Position numbers and translations under genes: made by a program. Shown piece by piece: positions 55,401 to 63,729 of a DNA stretch of 64,000 bases (its first letter is position 1; every line of letters begins with the position of its first letter). The notes beneath the pieces were generated by a model. The model searched no databases. It saw only the letters and a list, made by a program, of their open reading frames with translations, and was not told where the DNA came from. Source of the DNA: Mucilaginibacter ginsenosidivorax (GTDB lineage Bacteria; Bacteroidota; Bacteroidia; Sphingobacteriales; Sphingobacteriaceae); the NCBI RefSeq assembly GCF_007971525.1, contig NZ_CP042437.1, forward strand, positions 3,038,001-3,102,000, written 5' to 3'.

Positions 55401-55623
55401 ATGAGAAGGTAAGTACAGCGCCCGGAGACACGCTAAGAGAGAATTTACCGGAAGCATTGGTTTGGGTTCCGCTCGAGGTTCCCTTTACCTTTACTGATAC
55501 CCCCGGAATCGGAAGGCCATCGCCTTTGTCCGTAACCGTACCCGTTACTGTACGGTTTTGCGCATAAACCTGTGTTAGGCATAACAACAGAAAGCACAAA
55601 CTTGCTAGTAGAAGTTTTTTCAT
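52408..55623 (-). CDS. SusC/RagA family TonB-linked outer membrane receptor
   Basis: The 1071-residue receptor has a signal peptide (CLTQVYAQ, ~22), a carboxypeptidase-regulatory-like domain (~25-100: VTGTVTDKGDGLPIPGVSVKVKG), the box QLNEVVVTALGIQRQ and a plug (LNTLKGSSASAVYGSDASNGVIVITTKHG). The long beta-barrel ends RIFSGTLAVTF. The phrase ALGIQRQ is typical of the receptor subgroup that pairs with SusD-like_2. It heads a three-gene operon closed by the 49785 terminator. A T/A-rich palindrome lies upstream at 55705-55738. Confidence 0.96.
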   Translation of the reverse strand: MKKLLLASLCFLLLCLTQVYAQNRTVTGTVTDKGDGLPIPGVSVKVKGTSSGTQTNASGKFSLSVSPGAVLTFSFIGYNAQDVAVGTKNTIDVVLASANSQLNEVVVTALGIQRQAISVGYSTAKVSGKEITQAKPISVVNGLTGKVSGLQVTTTNNGLFAPTRVTLRGNRSLLGNNQPLYVVDGAIFYSDISTLNPEDILDINTLKGSSASAVYGSDASNGVIVITTKHGTKGTSALTVSSTYQIEKVSYIPEYQSRFGANGGEGEVFDFTKFGDGNGNYYYFPYENQSYGPEFNGQLVPIGRPLADGSSELVPYAAVKNQKKDFFDTGITTQHNFSFNSGDENGSFFMSGQDLKSKSIMPKDEGRRDIFRVGGDRKYGAFSTSYSMAYTYKTTNQTSTGAVYNDLIESPVNIPIVDLKDPNSKYGGIDQYYNDYYISPGQIINEVRYLNVENHIQANLQANLKVAKFLSLSYRTALDNTTSRYENKDSGRTYSAFTKSANTMVYPDTNGDGKLDVVPGDGAGTKASANNLLPSYGTGNFTNLLFSSDFLANFNFKLPSDFKIDGTLGVAYQDNKITYTNIGQTSLNFLPYNVSNFTGAPGIGQAQFQARKLGYFGTATIGYKSYAFIHGSYRTDLDSRLSEKNKYIPYYGIDGTVVLSEIFKSIAENDYVNFVKLRFAHSLTGNASPLAGGSQYIAYGAYQTIPTVGAAANFPYSASGISGYALNGTIANPDIKPEKVTENEIGLDLGFFKDRLTLTASAYKAVTKDGIVPAQISRASGFTSAILNAANTQNKGLELDLHGTVIKSQAVTWNLGVNYTKQQSKVNSIAASLKELAIGGNTFAILDLPYAQLKGYDWSRDPASGKVIVDANTGLPVRASATTALGNVNPTDILGFTSSVSYKGFTLNLTVDYRGGYKIFNQISNTLDHAGNSITSTLAGRQRFVFPNSVYKNAQGNYVDNTNILTQDGNYNFWPTTYLGVDANYVTSAAAWKLREATINYNFPKAWLRDVKFIKNVNVAVSGRNLIMLRPKTNKYTDPEFNDDTSNAVGRTTLNQAPPTRIFSGTLAVTF

Positions 55624-55704
55624 TTTGTTAATAATAAGATCAGTTAATAGTTAATTAATGTTAAAAGTAATGTTACGTTGTCAAAAAGTCAAGTAAAATC
55701 TTTA

Positions 55705-55738
55705 AAAAGATGACTTTTTTTTAAAAAAAGCATCTTTT
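55705..55738. repeat. A/T-rich near-palindrome between the divergent SusC and PadR genes
   Basis: AAAAGATG (55705-55712) and CATCTTTT (55731-55738) frame CTTTTTTT and AAAAAAAG runs, so the whole 34-bp element is nearly self-complementary, with one extra A. It could be an operator, attenuator or hairpin between the divergent units. Confidence 0.45.
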
Positions 55739-55766
55739 ATAACAAATATTAATAATTTTAGTACTA

Positions 55767-55802
55767 TGTATTGCATAATACAATCTTAAACATATATCTT
55801 TG
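55767..55802 (+). promoter_or_regulatory. PadR-gene promoter with overlapping dyad
   Basis: TGTATT-GCAT-AATACA (55767-55782) is a perfect 6-bp inverted repeat with a 4-bp centre. TATCTTTG (55795-55802) is an exact -7 box, and ATTG at 55770-55773, 21 bp before it, can serve as the -33 element. The dyad overlaps the -33 site. The -7 box ends 4 bp before the ATG at 55807, so transcription would begin at or near the start codon. Confidence 0.55.
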
Positions 55803-55806
55803 TATT

Positions 55807-56139
55807 ATGATCGTCGAAAACACACAAACCCAAATGAGGAAGGGCATACTGGAGTACTGCATCCTATCCATCATAGCCAAGGGCGAAACATATGCTTCAG
55901 ATATAATTGCTGAGCTAAAGAAAGCCCAACTGCTTGTAGTTGAGGGTACTCTGTACCCATTATTAACCCGTTTAAAGAACAATGGACTACTCACCTACAA
56001 CTGGGTCGAGTCGATTTCAGGGCCGCCGCGAAAGTATTACGTTCTATCAGACGAGGGCCGGAACGTGCTGGAACAGCTGGATAAAACCTGGCAGGAATTA
56101 GTTTATGCTGTGCAAACGGCTATTGGAGACAGAAAATAA
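55807..56139 (+). CDS. PadR family transcriptional regulator
   Basis: The start is placed at MIVENTQTQMRKG; an ATG 36 bp upstream is within the promoter. The 110-residue protein has the PadR winged helix: GILEYCILSIIAKGETYASDIIAELKKAQL, then EGTLYPLLTRLKNNGLLTYNWVES (recognition helix and wing), and GPPRKYYVLSDEGRNVLEQ. PadR proteins usually repress their own operon through palindromes, and a dyad lies over the promoter here. It is 24 bp upstream of the PspC-domain gene, its likely regulatory target. Confidence 0.95.
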   Translation: MIVENTQTQMRKGILEYCILSIIAKGETYASDIIAELKKAQLLVVEGTLYPLLTRLKNNGLLTYNWVESISGPPRKYYVLSDEGRNVLEQLDKTWQELVYAVQTAIGDRK

Positions 56140-56163
56140 AAAAACCTGAAATTATTACCCATC

Positions 56164-57834
56164 ATGAACAAAACTATCATCATCAATATAAATGGCATCG
56201 TTTTTCACATCGAAGAGGATGCTTATGACGTACTTAAACTTTACATGACAGATGTAAAACGTCATTTTTCTACCTCGGCCGACAGCCTGGAGATAACAAC
56301 CGACATTGAAAACCGCATTGCCGAGATGTTTAACGAAATTTTAGCAAGCCAAAGCAAACAGGTTATTGTGGAGCAGGACGTAAAGCTTGTAATTGAGCAA
56401 ATGGGCTCGGTTGAGGATTTTGAATCGGCCGAAAGCGATGCAAAAGCGCCCGGAAATAATTCTTACGCTTATAATACCGAGCGTCGCCGGCTTTTTCGCG
56501 ATCCGGACGATCACCTTGTGAGTGGTGTTGCAGCGGGCATTGCCAATTACTTTGATATTCCGGCTGTTTGGATCAGGCTGGCCTTTGTAATTTTCCTATG
56601 TGTGGCAGGCAGCGGTTTCTTTTTATACGTTATATTGTGGATGGTGATCCCGAAAGCCGTTAGCCGTGCCGACAGGATGGCGATGAAAGGGGAGAAGCAA
56701 GACCTGAAAGGTTTTAAAAAGAGCTTCGAGGAAGAGCTGAGCTCGGTTAAAGAAAACCTGCACAACTTTCAGCACGAGGCCAGGCCTTTTGTTTACAAGA
56801 CCCGCGATTTTATAGGCGATTTTTTTGATCACCTTGGTGTATTTTTACGGGGTGCCGGCGGTTTGCTTGGTAAAATAATAGCAGGCGGTATATTATTAGG
56901 CTGCTTTGGGCTTGCTATTGCGCTTATTGTGGTGGTTATTATGTTTTTAGCGTTCGGTAAAACCGATATCTACCATATATTTCCATTTAACATAGTTAAC
57001 CATAATACCAACCTTGTATTTATAGCAGGTGGCTTTTTATTACTGGCTATCCCTTTAACCGCCATCATTCTACTCATTATTGGCTTCTTATTCCGCAATG
57101 CTTCATTCAACAGGTCGGTTGGCACCACCTTATTGTGTGTATGGCTGGCCGCGCTTGGTGCGGTAGTATATTATGGCGTAAGAGCATCTGTTGATTTTAG
57201 GGAAGGCGCAAGGCTAAACACCACCATCAATCTTAAAGCCCCGGCAAACAATACCTATTACCTGCAGCTTAACGATGCCAAATACCTGAGCAACGAGGAT
57301 AGCACCCGTTTACGCATAAAAGAGCGCTTTAACGGCATGGTTATTTTAGACGACGACTTTAACGGCAACGATGAGATGGACGGCCCGAACCGCGTAAGCA
57401 TCGATATCGAAAAAAGCGATGTACAACAACCGGTATTAGTAGAATCATTTACCGCACGCGGCCGCGATTATGAGGATGCACTTACCAATACAAAAAACAT
57501 AACCTACCGTTTTATACAAAAAGATTCGGTACTGAAATTTGACCGACACCTGGAAAGGACCGCCGGTACATTATGGCGCGGTCAAAATTTACACCTTACT
57601 TTAAAAGTGCCATTAAATTCAAAATTAATTATAGATACCAGGCTGGATGTTAACATAGGCTTTAACCCCTATGATTGTCAGCAAAGCAATAAACCAGCTA
57701 ACCCGCTTGGCGCAAAATTTATCATGAAAGAAAACGGCATTGAGTGCGATATCCCACCAGTACCACAGGCAACTATCGACAGCCTGAGGAGGCAGGAGGT
57801 AGCCGATAGCCTAAAAAATGCAAATCAGCAATAA
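56164..57834 (+). CDS. PspC-domain membrane protein
   Basis: This 556-residue protein has an N-terminal alpha region (~1-90, acidic, with TTDIENRIAEMFNEIL) and a PspC domain at ~107-163 (RRRLFRDPDDHLVSGVAAGIANYFDIPAVWIRLAFVI). Further transmembrane helices lie to ~350 (LGKIIAGGILLGCFGLAIALIVVVIMFL and others), and a C-terminal soluble region (~355-556) probably faces the periplasm. PspC domains belong to envelope-stress systems. The gene lies directly downstream of padR, the arrangement found in many Bacteroidota, which supports stress- or ligand-dependent control of envelope functions. Confidence 0.92.
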   Translation: MNKTIIININGIVFHIEEDAYDVLKLYMTDVKRHFSTSADSLEITTDIENRIAEMFNEILASQSKQVIVEQDVKLVIEQMGSVEDFESAESDAKAPGNNSYAYNTERRRLFRDPDDHLVSGVAAGIANYFDIPAVWIRLAFVIFLCVAGSGFFLYVILWMVIPKAVSRADRMAMKGEKQDLKGFKKSFEEELSSVKENLHNFQHEARPFVYKTRDFIGDFFDHLGVFLRGAGGLLGKIIAGGILLGCFGLAIALIVVVIMFLAFGKTDIYHIFPFNIVNHNTNLVFIAGGFLLLAIPLTAIILLIIGFLFRNASFNRSVGTTLLCVWLAALGAVVYYGVRASVDFREGARLNTTINLKAPANNTYYLQLNDAKYLSNEDSTRLRIKERFNGMVILDDDFNGNDEMDGPNRVSIDIEKSDVQQPVLVESFTARGRDYEDALTNTKNITYRFIQKDSVLKFDRHLERTAGTLWRGQNLHLTLKVPLNSKLIIDTRLDVNIGFNPYDCQQSNKPANPLGAKFIMKENGIECDIPPVPQATIDSLRRQEVADSLKNANQQ

Positions 57835-57858
57835 ACCCACATCGTTATATAATATATA

Positions 57859-58080
57859 ATGCGATCAGTTATAAAATACATAAGCCTGCTATTATTTAGC
57901 GGGCTTATTGTTCCTTTTTATTACGTTACGTTTACCCAGAGCCCACCCATTGCTGTTAAACTAACTCCCTTAATTTCAGCACAAACCCAACCCAACGCAG
58001 GCAAACCCATAGGCCAGGCCATTATGCTGGATATTGCCCAAAATTTATTCCCTGTGTTAAAAAGTTTAATTTCTCTGTAA
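57859..58080 (+). CDS. Small hydrophobic protein, tentative
   Basis: This is a 73-residue frame 24 bp after the PspC gene. It starts MRSVIKYISLLLFSGLIVPFYYV, a plausible membrane or signal segment, followed by a Pro/Thr/Ser-rich stretch with PPIAVKLTPLISAQTQP. Spacing and orientation fit the operon, but there is no family match and no second helix of real hydrophobicity. It could also be noncoding leader sequence. No ribosome site or promoter decides the question. Confidence 0.42.
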   Translation: MRSVIKYISLLLFSGLIVPFYYVTFTQSPPIAVKLTPLISAQTQPNAGKPIGQAIMLDIAQNLFPVLKSLISL

Positions 58081-58326
58081 CCAATGCACCCTATTGTGCA
58101 TCTTATACCAAAAGACACAATAATTACAGATCAGGCACCGGCGAAGACGCTTATCGCCCATCAGCCTTAAACTGACATACACTATGAATAAAAAAGCTTA
58201 TATCAAATAACTACTAAACACACTTAAGGCTACCGCCAAAACAGCTAAAAACTTATTTACTAAATTTTAAAAGGAACCATTTTCCTTGATGGCATTGTAT
58301 TGCCCAAACACTTTAATAACACAATG

Positions 58327-60777
58327 ATGAAAACTAAAATCAACCATATAATATACACACTCCTGCTTGTAGCTATCAGTTGGAGTGCGTCCTTTGCTCA
58401 AACTGGCAAGGCGGCCGCAGCCAAAGTATCCGGATCGTTGGTAAACGACCAGGGTAAACCACTTGACTACGCCAGCGTAAGTATTATAAAAGCAACCGAC
58501 TCCACCGTAGTTAAAGGGGCATTGAGTAATGATAATGGCATTTACTCTTTTGATAAAATACCAGCCGGTAAATACCTGGTAAAAGCCACTGTTGTAGGTT
58601 ACGCAAAAGCCATCAGCAAGCCTTTTACCGTTACCGAAGGCTCGGGTACTATTGAAGTGCCTGTTATAAATATGCAGGCAGGTAATACCACTTTAAAAAC
58701 GGTTACCGTAACTGCCAGCAAACCGCTTGTTGAACGCAAAATTGACCGCACCGTAATGAATGTAGAAGGCAGTGTACTTGCCGCCGGTAATACTGCCATG
58801 GAAATTTTGGCTAGGGCCCCCGGCGTAACCGTGGATAAAGACGATAACATAAGCCTTAAGGGCAAACAAGGCGTAACCGTAATGATAAATGATAAGCTTA
58901 CTTATCTTACCCCTGCGCAACTGGCTACGTTGTTACGCTCAACGGATGGTAATACCATTAAATCTATCGAAATTATTACTAACCCATCCGCTAAATATGA
59001 TGCCGCGGGTAATTCGGGCATCATCAACATTAAATTAAAAAAGAATGCCCAGTCGGGCACCAACGGCAGTATTACAGCCGGCGTGGCAAAAGGCAGGTAT
59101 TGGAGGGATAATAGCAGCCTTAACCTTAACCACAAAGATGGTAACCTAAATGTGTTTGGCACATTTAGCCGGGGCGATAGCAAACGTGCGCATGATTTAT
59201 TGCTTGACAGGGTGGTGAGTAACGGCCAGGGTGTTACCAACTATTTTAACCAGCAATCATATATGCCCGATGCCAATCATTATAATAATTACCGCATTGG
59301 CGCCGACTATGACCTTACGCCTAAGCATACCATTGGCTTTGTGGTAAGCGGCTATTCAAATACCGAAAACAACCACAACAGCACATCTACTATAATAGGT
59401 ACCAAATATGGCGTTGCCGATTCGTCGCTGCGCACCAATTCGGTTTTTGAGCAAGCCTACAAAAACATAGCCGTAAACCTTAACGACAGGCTTAAAATAG
59501 ACACCAACGGCCAGGAGCTAAGCTTCGACCTCGACTACTCTAAATTTAACAACGGCAACAACGCGCAATACACAACCGATTATTTTTTAGCCGATGGCAG
59601 CACGCAACGCCCATCGCAGTTATTGCGCAATCAAAGTCCGTCAACTATTACTATATATACCGCCAAGGTTGATTATACCAAGCCGCTTACCAAAACCATA
59701 AAATTGGAAGCCGGCGCCAAATACAGCAACGTTAAAACTGATAATGACTTAAGGGCCCAGATTGACAGCAGCGGCGTATATATTAACGATAAAGGCCGCA
59801 GCAACCACTTTATTTACGACGAAAAAATTGAGGCCGGCTACCTTAACCTGAACAAACAGTTCAAAAAAACATCGATACAGGTGGGCCTGCGTGCCGAGTG
59901 CACCCAATCAAACGGCAACCTGATTGGCAGCACGCCGGTAAATCGCAGCTACCTTAACTTTTTCCCAAGCGCGTTTATTAACCATACCATCAATGATAAA
60001 AACGAGGTAAGCCTGTCATACAGCCGCCGTATCGATCGCCCGGGTTATGACGCGCTTAATCCTTTCATATTTTATCTTGACCCATATACCTTTCAAAAAG
60101 GCAATGCCTTCCTTAATCCACAGTACACACAAAATTTCGAATTTAACTATACCTATAATAAAACCATTAATGTTAGCCTGGGCTACAGCCGCACCACCGA
60201 TGCTATTACCGAGCTGATTTTAACCGAAGGCGAAAAAACATTTCAAACCAATAAAAACCTGCAAACACAAACAGGCTATAATGCCAACATTAACACCCCC
60301 TTCACCATTACCAAATGGTGGGAAGGAAATGTCAACGTAACCGCATTTTACCTCGGCTTTAAATCCGATTCGCTTGCAGGCTTCAACTTTAACGATGGCC
60401 AATGGGCATACCAGGCACGTACAACCCAAACATTTAAGTTTGCCGGTGCCCGTTTAGAGGTTATGGGAGATTATCAATCGAAGTTAACCTACGGTATTTA
60501 TAAAATAAGGCCACGTTACTCTGTTGATTTGGGTATCAGCAAATCCTTCTTCGATAAAAAACTGAATGTTAAAGTGGCCTGCGATGATGTGTTTAACATT
60601 CGTCGTAATAACTTAAGCAGCAACGAACTTGGCAACAACTTCGATATAAGACAACGAAACGACTCACGGGTAGGCAGGCTGACCCTCACCTATAACTTTG
60701 GCAACAACTCCATCAAAGTACGCCAGCACCGCAGTGGCGCCGACGACGAAAAGGGCAGGGTGAAAGGGAACAATTAA
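58327..60777 (+). CDS. Outer-membrane beta-barrel TonB-dependent receptor family protein
   Basis: The start is placed at MKTKINHIIYTLLLVAIS (signal cleaved near SFAQ, residue 25); ATGs at 58300 and 58324 add 9 or 1 residues. The 816-residue product has a carboxypeptidase-regulatory-like domain (~35-110: VSGSLVNDQGKPLDYASVSII), a plug-like region (~130-240: KTVTVTASKPLVERKIDRTVMNV, VMINDKLTYLTPAQLATLLRST) and a C-terminal OMP beta-barrel ending in RLTLTYNFG. It is one of the OMP_b-brl_3 receptors, not a SusC, and no SusD lies beside it. The ligand is unknown. Confidence 0.94.
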   Translation: MKTKINHIIYTLLLVAISWSASFAQTGKAAAAKVSGSLVNDQGKPLDYASVSIIKATDSTVVKGALSNDNGIYSFDKIPAGKYLVKATVVGYAKAISKPFTVTEGSGTIEVPVINMQAGNTTLKTVTVTASKPLVERKIDRTVMNVEGSVLAAGNTAMEILARAPGVTVDKDDNISLKGKQGVTVMINDKLTYLTPAQLATLLRSTDGNTIKSIEIITNPSAKYDAAGNSGIINIKLKKNAQSGTNGSITAGVAKGRYWRDNSSLNLNHKDGNLNVFGTFSRGDSKRAHDLLLDRVVSNGQGVTNYFNQQSYMPDANHYNNYRIGADYDLTPKHTIGFVVSGYSNTENNHNSTSTIIGTKYGVADSSLRTNSVFEQAYKNIAVNLNDRLKIDTNGQELSFDLDYSKFNNGNNAQYTTDYFLADGSTQRPSQLLRNQSPSTITIYTAKVDYTKPLTKTIKLEAGAKYSNVKTDNDLRAQIDSSGVYINDKGRSNHFIYDEKIEAGYLNLNKQFKKTSIQVGLRAECTQSNGNLIGSTPVNRSYLNFFPSAFINHTINDKNEVSLSYSRRIDRPGYDALNPFIFYLDPYTFQKGNAFLNPQYTQNFEFNYTYNKTINVSLGYSRTTDAITELILTEGEKTFQTNKNLQTQTGYNANINTPFTITKWWEGNVNVTAFYLGFKSDSLAGFNFNDGQWAYQARTTQTFKFAGARLEVMGDYQSKLTYGIYKIRPRYSVDLGISKSFFDKKLNVKVACDDVFNIRRNNLSSNELGNNFDIRQRNDSRVGRLTLTYNFGNNSIKVRQHRSGADDEKGRVKGNN

Positions 60778-60790
60778 TCAGATATGCAGA

Positions 60791-60936
60791 TTTCAGATGT
60801 GCAGATATGCAAATGATTTTTAAATGAATCGATTTGCAAAAAACATCAGTCATTAATTAAAAGAGGCCGATCATACAAACGTACGATCGGCCTCTTTTTC
60901 ATCTGCACATCTGATATCTGCACATTTGCACATCTG
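60791..60936. repeat. Inverted pair of TGCACATCTG-type repeats around a terminator
   Basis: TTTCAGATGTGCAGAT (60791-60806) is the same module in the opposite orientation to ATCTGCACATCTG (60901-60913) and CACATTTGCACATCTG (60921-60936). Between them lies the terminator at 60859-60898. The arrangement occupies the convergent gap between the receptor and M14 genes. Confidence 0.6.
60859..60898. terminator. Strong bidirectional terminator
   Basis: AAAAGAGGCCGATC (60859-60872) and GATCGGCCTCTTTT (60885-60898) pair over 14 bp. The inner bases ATAC/GTAC extend the stem with one mismatch and leave an AAAC loop. A- and T-runs flank both sides. It separates the convergent receptor and M14 genes. Confidence 0.92.
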
Positions 60937-60940
60937 TGGC

Positions 60941-63436
60941 CTACTGCCCCACCATAAACACGGCGTTGCTAAACAGCAGTTTACCATTTTCCCAGAAACT
61001 GCGGAACAGTGGATCGTCTGCCATATATATAACCGAGCCGCGGCCCAGGGATTGTACACCAAGCAACAGGCCGTTATTGATTTTCTGTTTGGCTTTAGCA
61101 CCGGCAAAGCCCGATACATAACTGTCTTTTTTAATAGTGCCCACATTCCAGACATCACCATCGCCAAACAGCTCGTAGATATCGTCGTTCAGTTTAAGTG
61201 AGTAGTAATAGTCTGGTAAACCGAAACCAAGCGGATGGGTATTGTCCAGGTTCAGCTTGAAGATAGCACCCGGAATTTGCTCGCGGATGGCATCACGATC
61301 GCGCTCACCATAAATTTTAACGGTTTTATCTTTGTCCTTATCATCCTTTTTAGCTTCTTTCTTTTTCAGCAGGATGCCTTTTTTATCAACCAGTGTTGCC
61401 ACGGCATTATCAATAGCAATTAAACGCCCGCCATCGCGCACCCAGCTTTGCAACCTTTCGGATGGAAAATCATCGTAGCGTCCGTCCGGAAAAATAGCCA
61501 CATCAAAATCGGCCAGGCGGGTGCGTGGAACATCCTGGTACCTGATCAGCGTGATAGGGTAGCCCAGCTGTGCTTCAAACAAATGCCAAACTTCGCCCAT
61601 GGCTTCGGAGTTTACGCCATCGCCGGCAACCAGCATTACTTTAGGCTGGCGGATGTATTTAACTGCATCTGATCCCAAATCCGATCCTTTATCCACAAAG
61701 CCCGACGAAAGCGGCGTAACCTCCTGGTTAAGTTCGGCAGCGGTTTGGGTAACCACCTGGTCAAAATCGGCACGATCATTACCCGCGCGGGTTATTAATA
61801 ATGAGCCCGGCGCAAAAGTTTTACCGGCAGCATCGAATGATTTTTCGGCGTAGCGCACTTTTATTTTCTTTTTAAACAAAGCTGCCAGGAATTTTACATC
61901 CGCTACAGACTGCCATGATGATACATAGGCATAAGCATGGGTATTCACCAGCGGCTTGGGCGCGGTAATACTCCACTCTGCACTTGCCGGTTTTAACGAC
62001 TCTTTTACCCCATAAGCCTTCAACCCAAATGCATACGGGAGCGACCACGCCGTAATATCATACGTATTTGAATCGGGGATAATAGTTTTTGGCTCCAGCA
62101 GTACATGCAGCAATACCGCTTTAGGCTGATAGGCGTTTACCACCAGATCATTAGGCCCTACAGCGTAAGCTTCGGTTTTGCCATTGATATAATCATACCC
62201 CGTAACCGATTTATTGGCCAAACCAAAACCATACTGAATACCGTTGCGGGCAAGCAGTTTGGCCATAGCGTTTATTTTATTGTTGTTATCGTTTTTAATA
62301 ACATAGGTTTTGTACTCGCCCGGCGGGTTGGTACGGCTGTTATCATAAAACTTTTTAAATTCATCCTTAAATTTTTGCGCATTGGCCGATGCCGTTTCAA
62401 CCGTGCTTAAACTGGTAGAGTGATGGTGCGCCACCCGTTGTACCAACGTAAGCGTATCGCCGCTGCGGGTGGTAACCGCCAGGCCCCCGCTTATCCCGCC
62501 CTGCTCATAAGTCATCCCTATCGATCCGTTGTATAACGGATAGGTATCGCCATAAGATGGATAAAGCAAATCAAACTCGTACTTGGTAAAGTACATCCAG
62601 CCACTTTGGTCAAAGTACTTGGCATTGTTTTTACCAATCATCACCTGTGCATCGCGCTGCCATTGGGTAAGGTCTTTATGATAAGGTTCGGCAGCTGGTG
62701 CAAAGTAGTATGGGGCGTTGTAGCCTTGCTCGTGGTAATCTACATGTATTTGTGGCAGCCATTGGTTAAACAAGCCAACACGGGCCTGGGTTTCTTTTTG
62801 CTGTTGCCATGCCCAATCGCGGTTAAGGTCAAAGTAATAATGATTTACCCTGCCGCCCGGCCATGGTTCGGCATGCTCGCGCGATGTTGGGTAGGCCTCG
62901 GGGCTAATGCCGTGTACTGAGTTATAAAAATTAACATACCTGTCGCGTCCGTCCGGGTTTAGGCAAGGGTCAATAACCACCAGGGTATTTTTAAGCCAGG
63001 CCTGAGTTTGGGCGTTTGATGGGTCGACCAAATCGTACAAAGTCCACATGGCAGCTTCGCTCGATGCGGGCTCGTTGCCGTGTACGTTGTAGCTTAACCA
63101 CGTAATTACGGGTACATTGGTAATAACAGGCCCGCTTTCAAGCCCTGCTACCCGCAGGTTATTGTGACGAATCTCTTCCAACCTGCCAATATTTTCATCC
63201 GATGCAATAAACATCGCCAACAGGGGCCTACCTTCGTTGGTACTGCCAAACTGCTGCAGCTTTACATTTTTTGAGGCCAGGGCAACATATTTAAAATACT
63301 CCACAATGCGATAGTGCGGGGTAAACTGAGTACCCAGCTTGTAACCCAGGAATTCATCGGGCGATTGTATTTTTTGGGCGAAGGATACCGTTGCCGAAGC
63401 AACAGCTAATAAAACAACAAGTAGCTTTTTTATCAT
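60941..63436 (-). CDS. Secreted M14 family zinc carboxypeptidase
   Basis: Starting at MIKKLLVVLLAVASATVSFAQ (signal peptide cut after ~21; the frame to 63541 would add 35 residues of translated intergenic repeat), the 831-residue protein has the zinc motif HGNE (His119 and Glu122, in SYNVHGNEPASSEAAM) and a third likely ligand, His235, in HVDYHEQG. Family knowledge places a catalytic Glu further along; YEQGG near residue 317 is a candidate. The C-terminal half after ~480 resembles a glutamine-amidotransferase-like domain (VMLVAGDGVNSEAMGEVW, DFDVAIFPDGRYDDFP). It should hydrolyse peptides outside the cytosol. Confidence 0.93.
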   Translation of the reverse strand: MIKKLLVVLLAVASATVSFAQKIQSPDEFLGYKLGTQFTPHYRIVEYFKYVALASKNVKLQQFGSTNEGRPLLAMFIASDENIGRLEEIRHNNLRVAGLESGPVITNVPVITWLSYNVHGNEPASSEAAMWTLYDLVDPSNAQTQAWLKNTLVVIDPCLNPDGRDRYVNFYNSVHGISPEAYPTSREHAEPWPGGRVNHYYFDLNRDWAWQQQKETQARVGLFNQWLPQIHVDYHEQGYNAPYYFAPAAEPYHKDLTQWQRDAQVMIGKNNAKYFDQSGWMYFTKYEFDLLYPSYGDTYPLYNGSIGMTYEQGGISGGLAVTTRSGDTLTLVQRVAHHHSTSLSTVETASANAQKFKDEFKKFYDNSRTNPPGEYKTYVIKNDNNNKINAMAKLLARNGIQYGFGLANKSVTGYDYINGKTEAYAVGPNDLVVNAYQPKAVLLHVLLEPKTIIPDSNTYDITAWSLPYAFGLKAYGVKESLKPASAEWSITAPKPLVNTHAYAYVSSWQSVADVKFLAALFKKKIKVRYAEKSFDAAGKTFAPGSLLITRAGNDRADFDQVVTQTAAELNQEVTPLSSGFVDKGSDLGSDAVKYIRQPKVMLVAGDGVNSEAMGEVWHLFEAQLGYPITLIRYQDVPRTRLADFDVAIFPDGRYDDFPSERLQSWVRDGGRLIAIDNAVATLVDKKGILLKKKEAKKDDKDKDKTVKIYGERDRDAIREQIPGAIFKLNLDNTHPLGFGLPDYYYSLKLNDDIYELFGDGDVWNVGTIKKDSYVSGFAGAKAKQKINNGLLLGVQSLGRGSVIYMADDPLFRSFWENGKLLFSNAVFMVGQ

Positions 63437-63483
63437 AAAACTGATATAGATGGTAGTAAAAGCTAAATATGCAGAAAATATGT

Positions 63484-63723
63484 GCAGATGTGCAAATTTC
63501 AGATGTGCAGATGTGTAGATTGTTACATTAGGTAAAGTCAATTTGAAAATTTGGTAATTTGAAGATTTGAAAATGCCACCCTTCTATAAATTCTGGTAAT
63601 TCTTAAATTCGATAAATTCAGGTTCAGACAAAAAATCTAAAAATATTAGCAATCTCGCTGATAATTTGTAATTTGCCCCTGAAAAAGCAAAATTATCTGC
63701 ACATCTGAAATTTGCACATCTGC
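63484..63723. repeat. 29-bp perfect inverted repeats of the TGCACATCTG family
   Basis: A 29-bp sequence at 63484-63512 (starting GCAGATGTGCAAATTTC) recurs as its exact reverse complement at 63695-63723. They flank 182 bp between the divergent M14 and recQ genes. Inside there are low-complexity phrases such as AATTTGAAAATTTGG. Shorter copies lie at 43035, 60791 and 60901. The pairs resemble nonautonomous intergenic repeats that can form hairpins. Confidence 0.75.
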
Positions 63724-63729
63724 ATATCT

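Noticed and set aside
63437..63541. N-terminal extension of the M14 peptidase by 35 codons
   Set aside because: The extension ([12 protein letters not shown]) is translated intergenic repeat, and a normal signal peptide begins at the inner Met.
43035..63723. CRISPR-like array from the short repeats
   Set aside because: The copies are inverted, unevenly spaced and without unique spacers of constant length; no cas genes are present.
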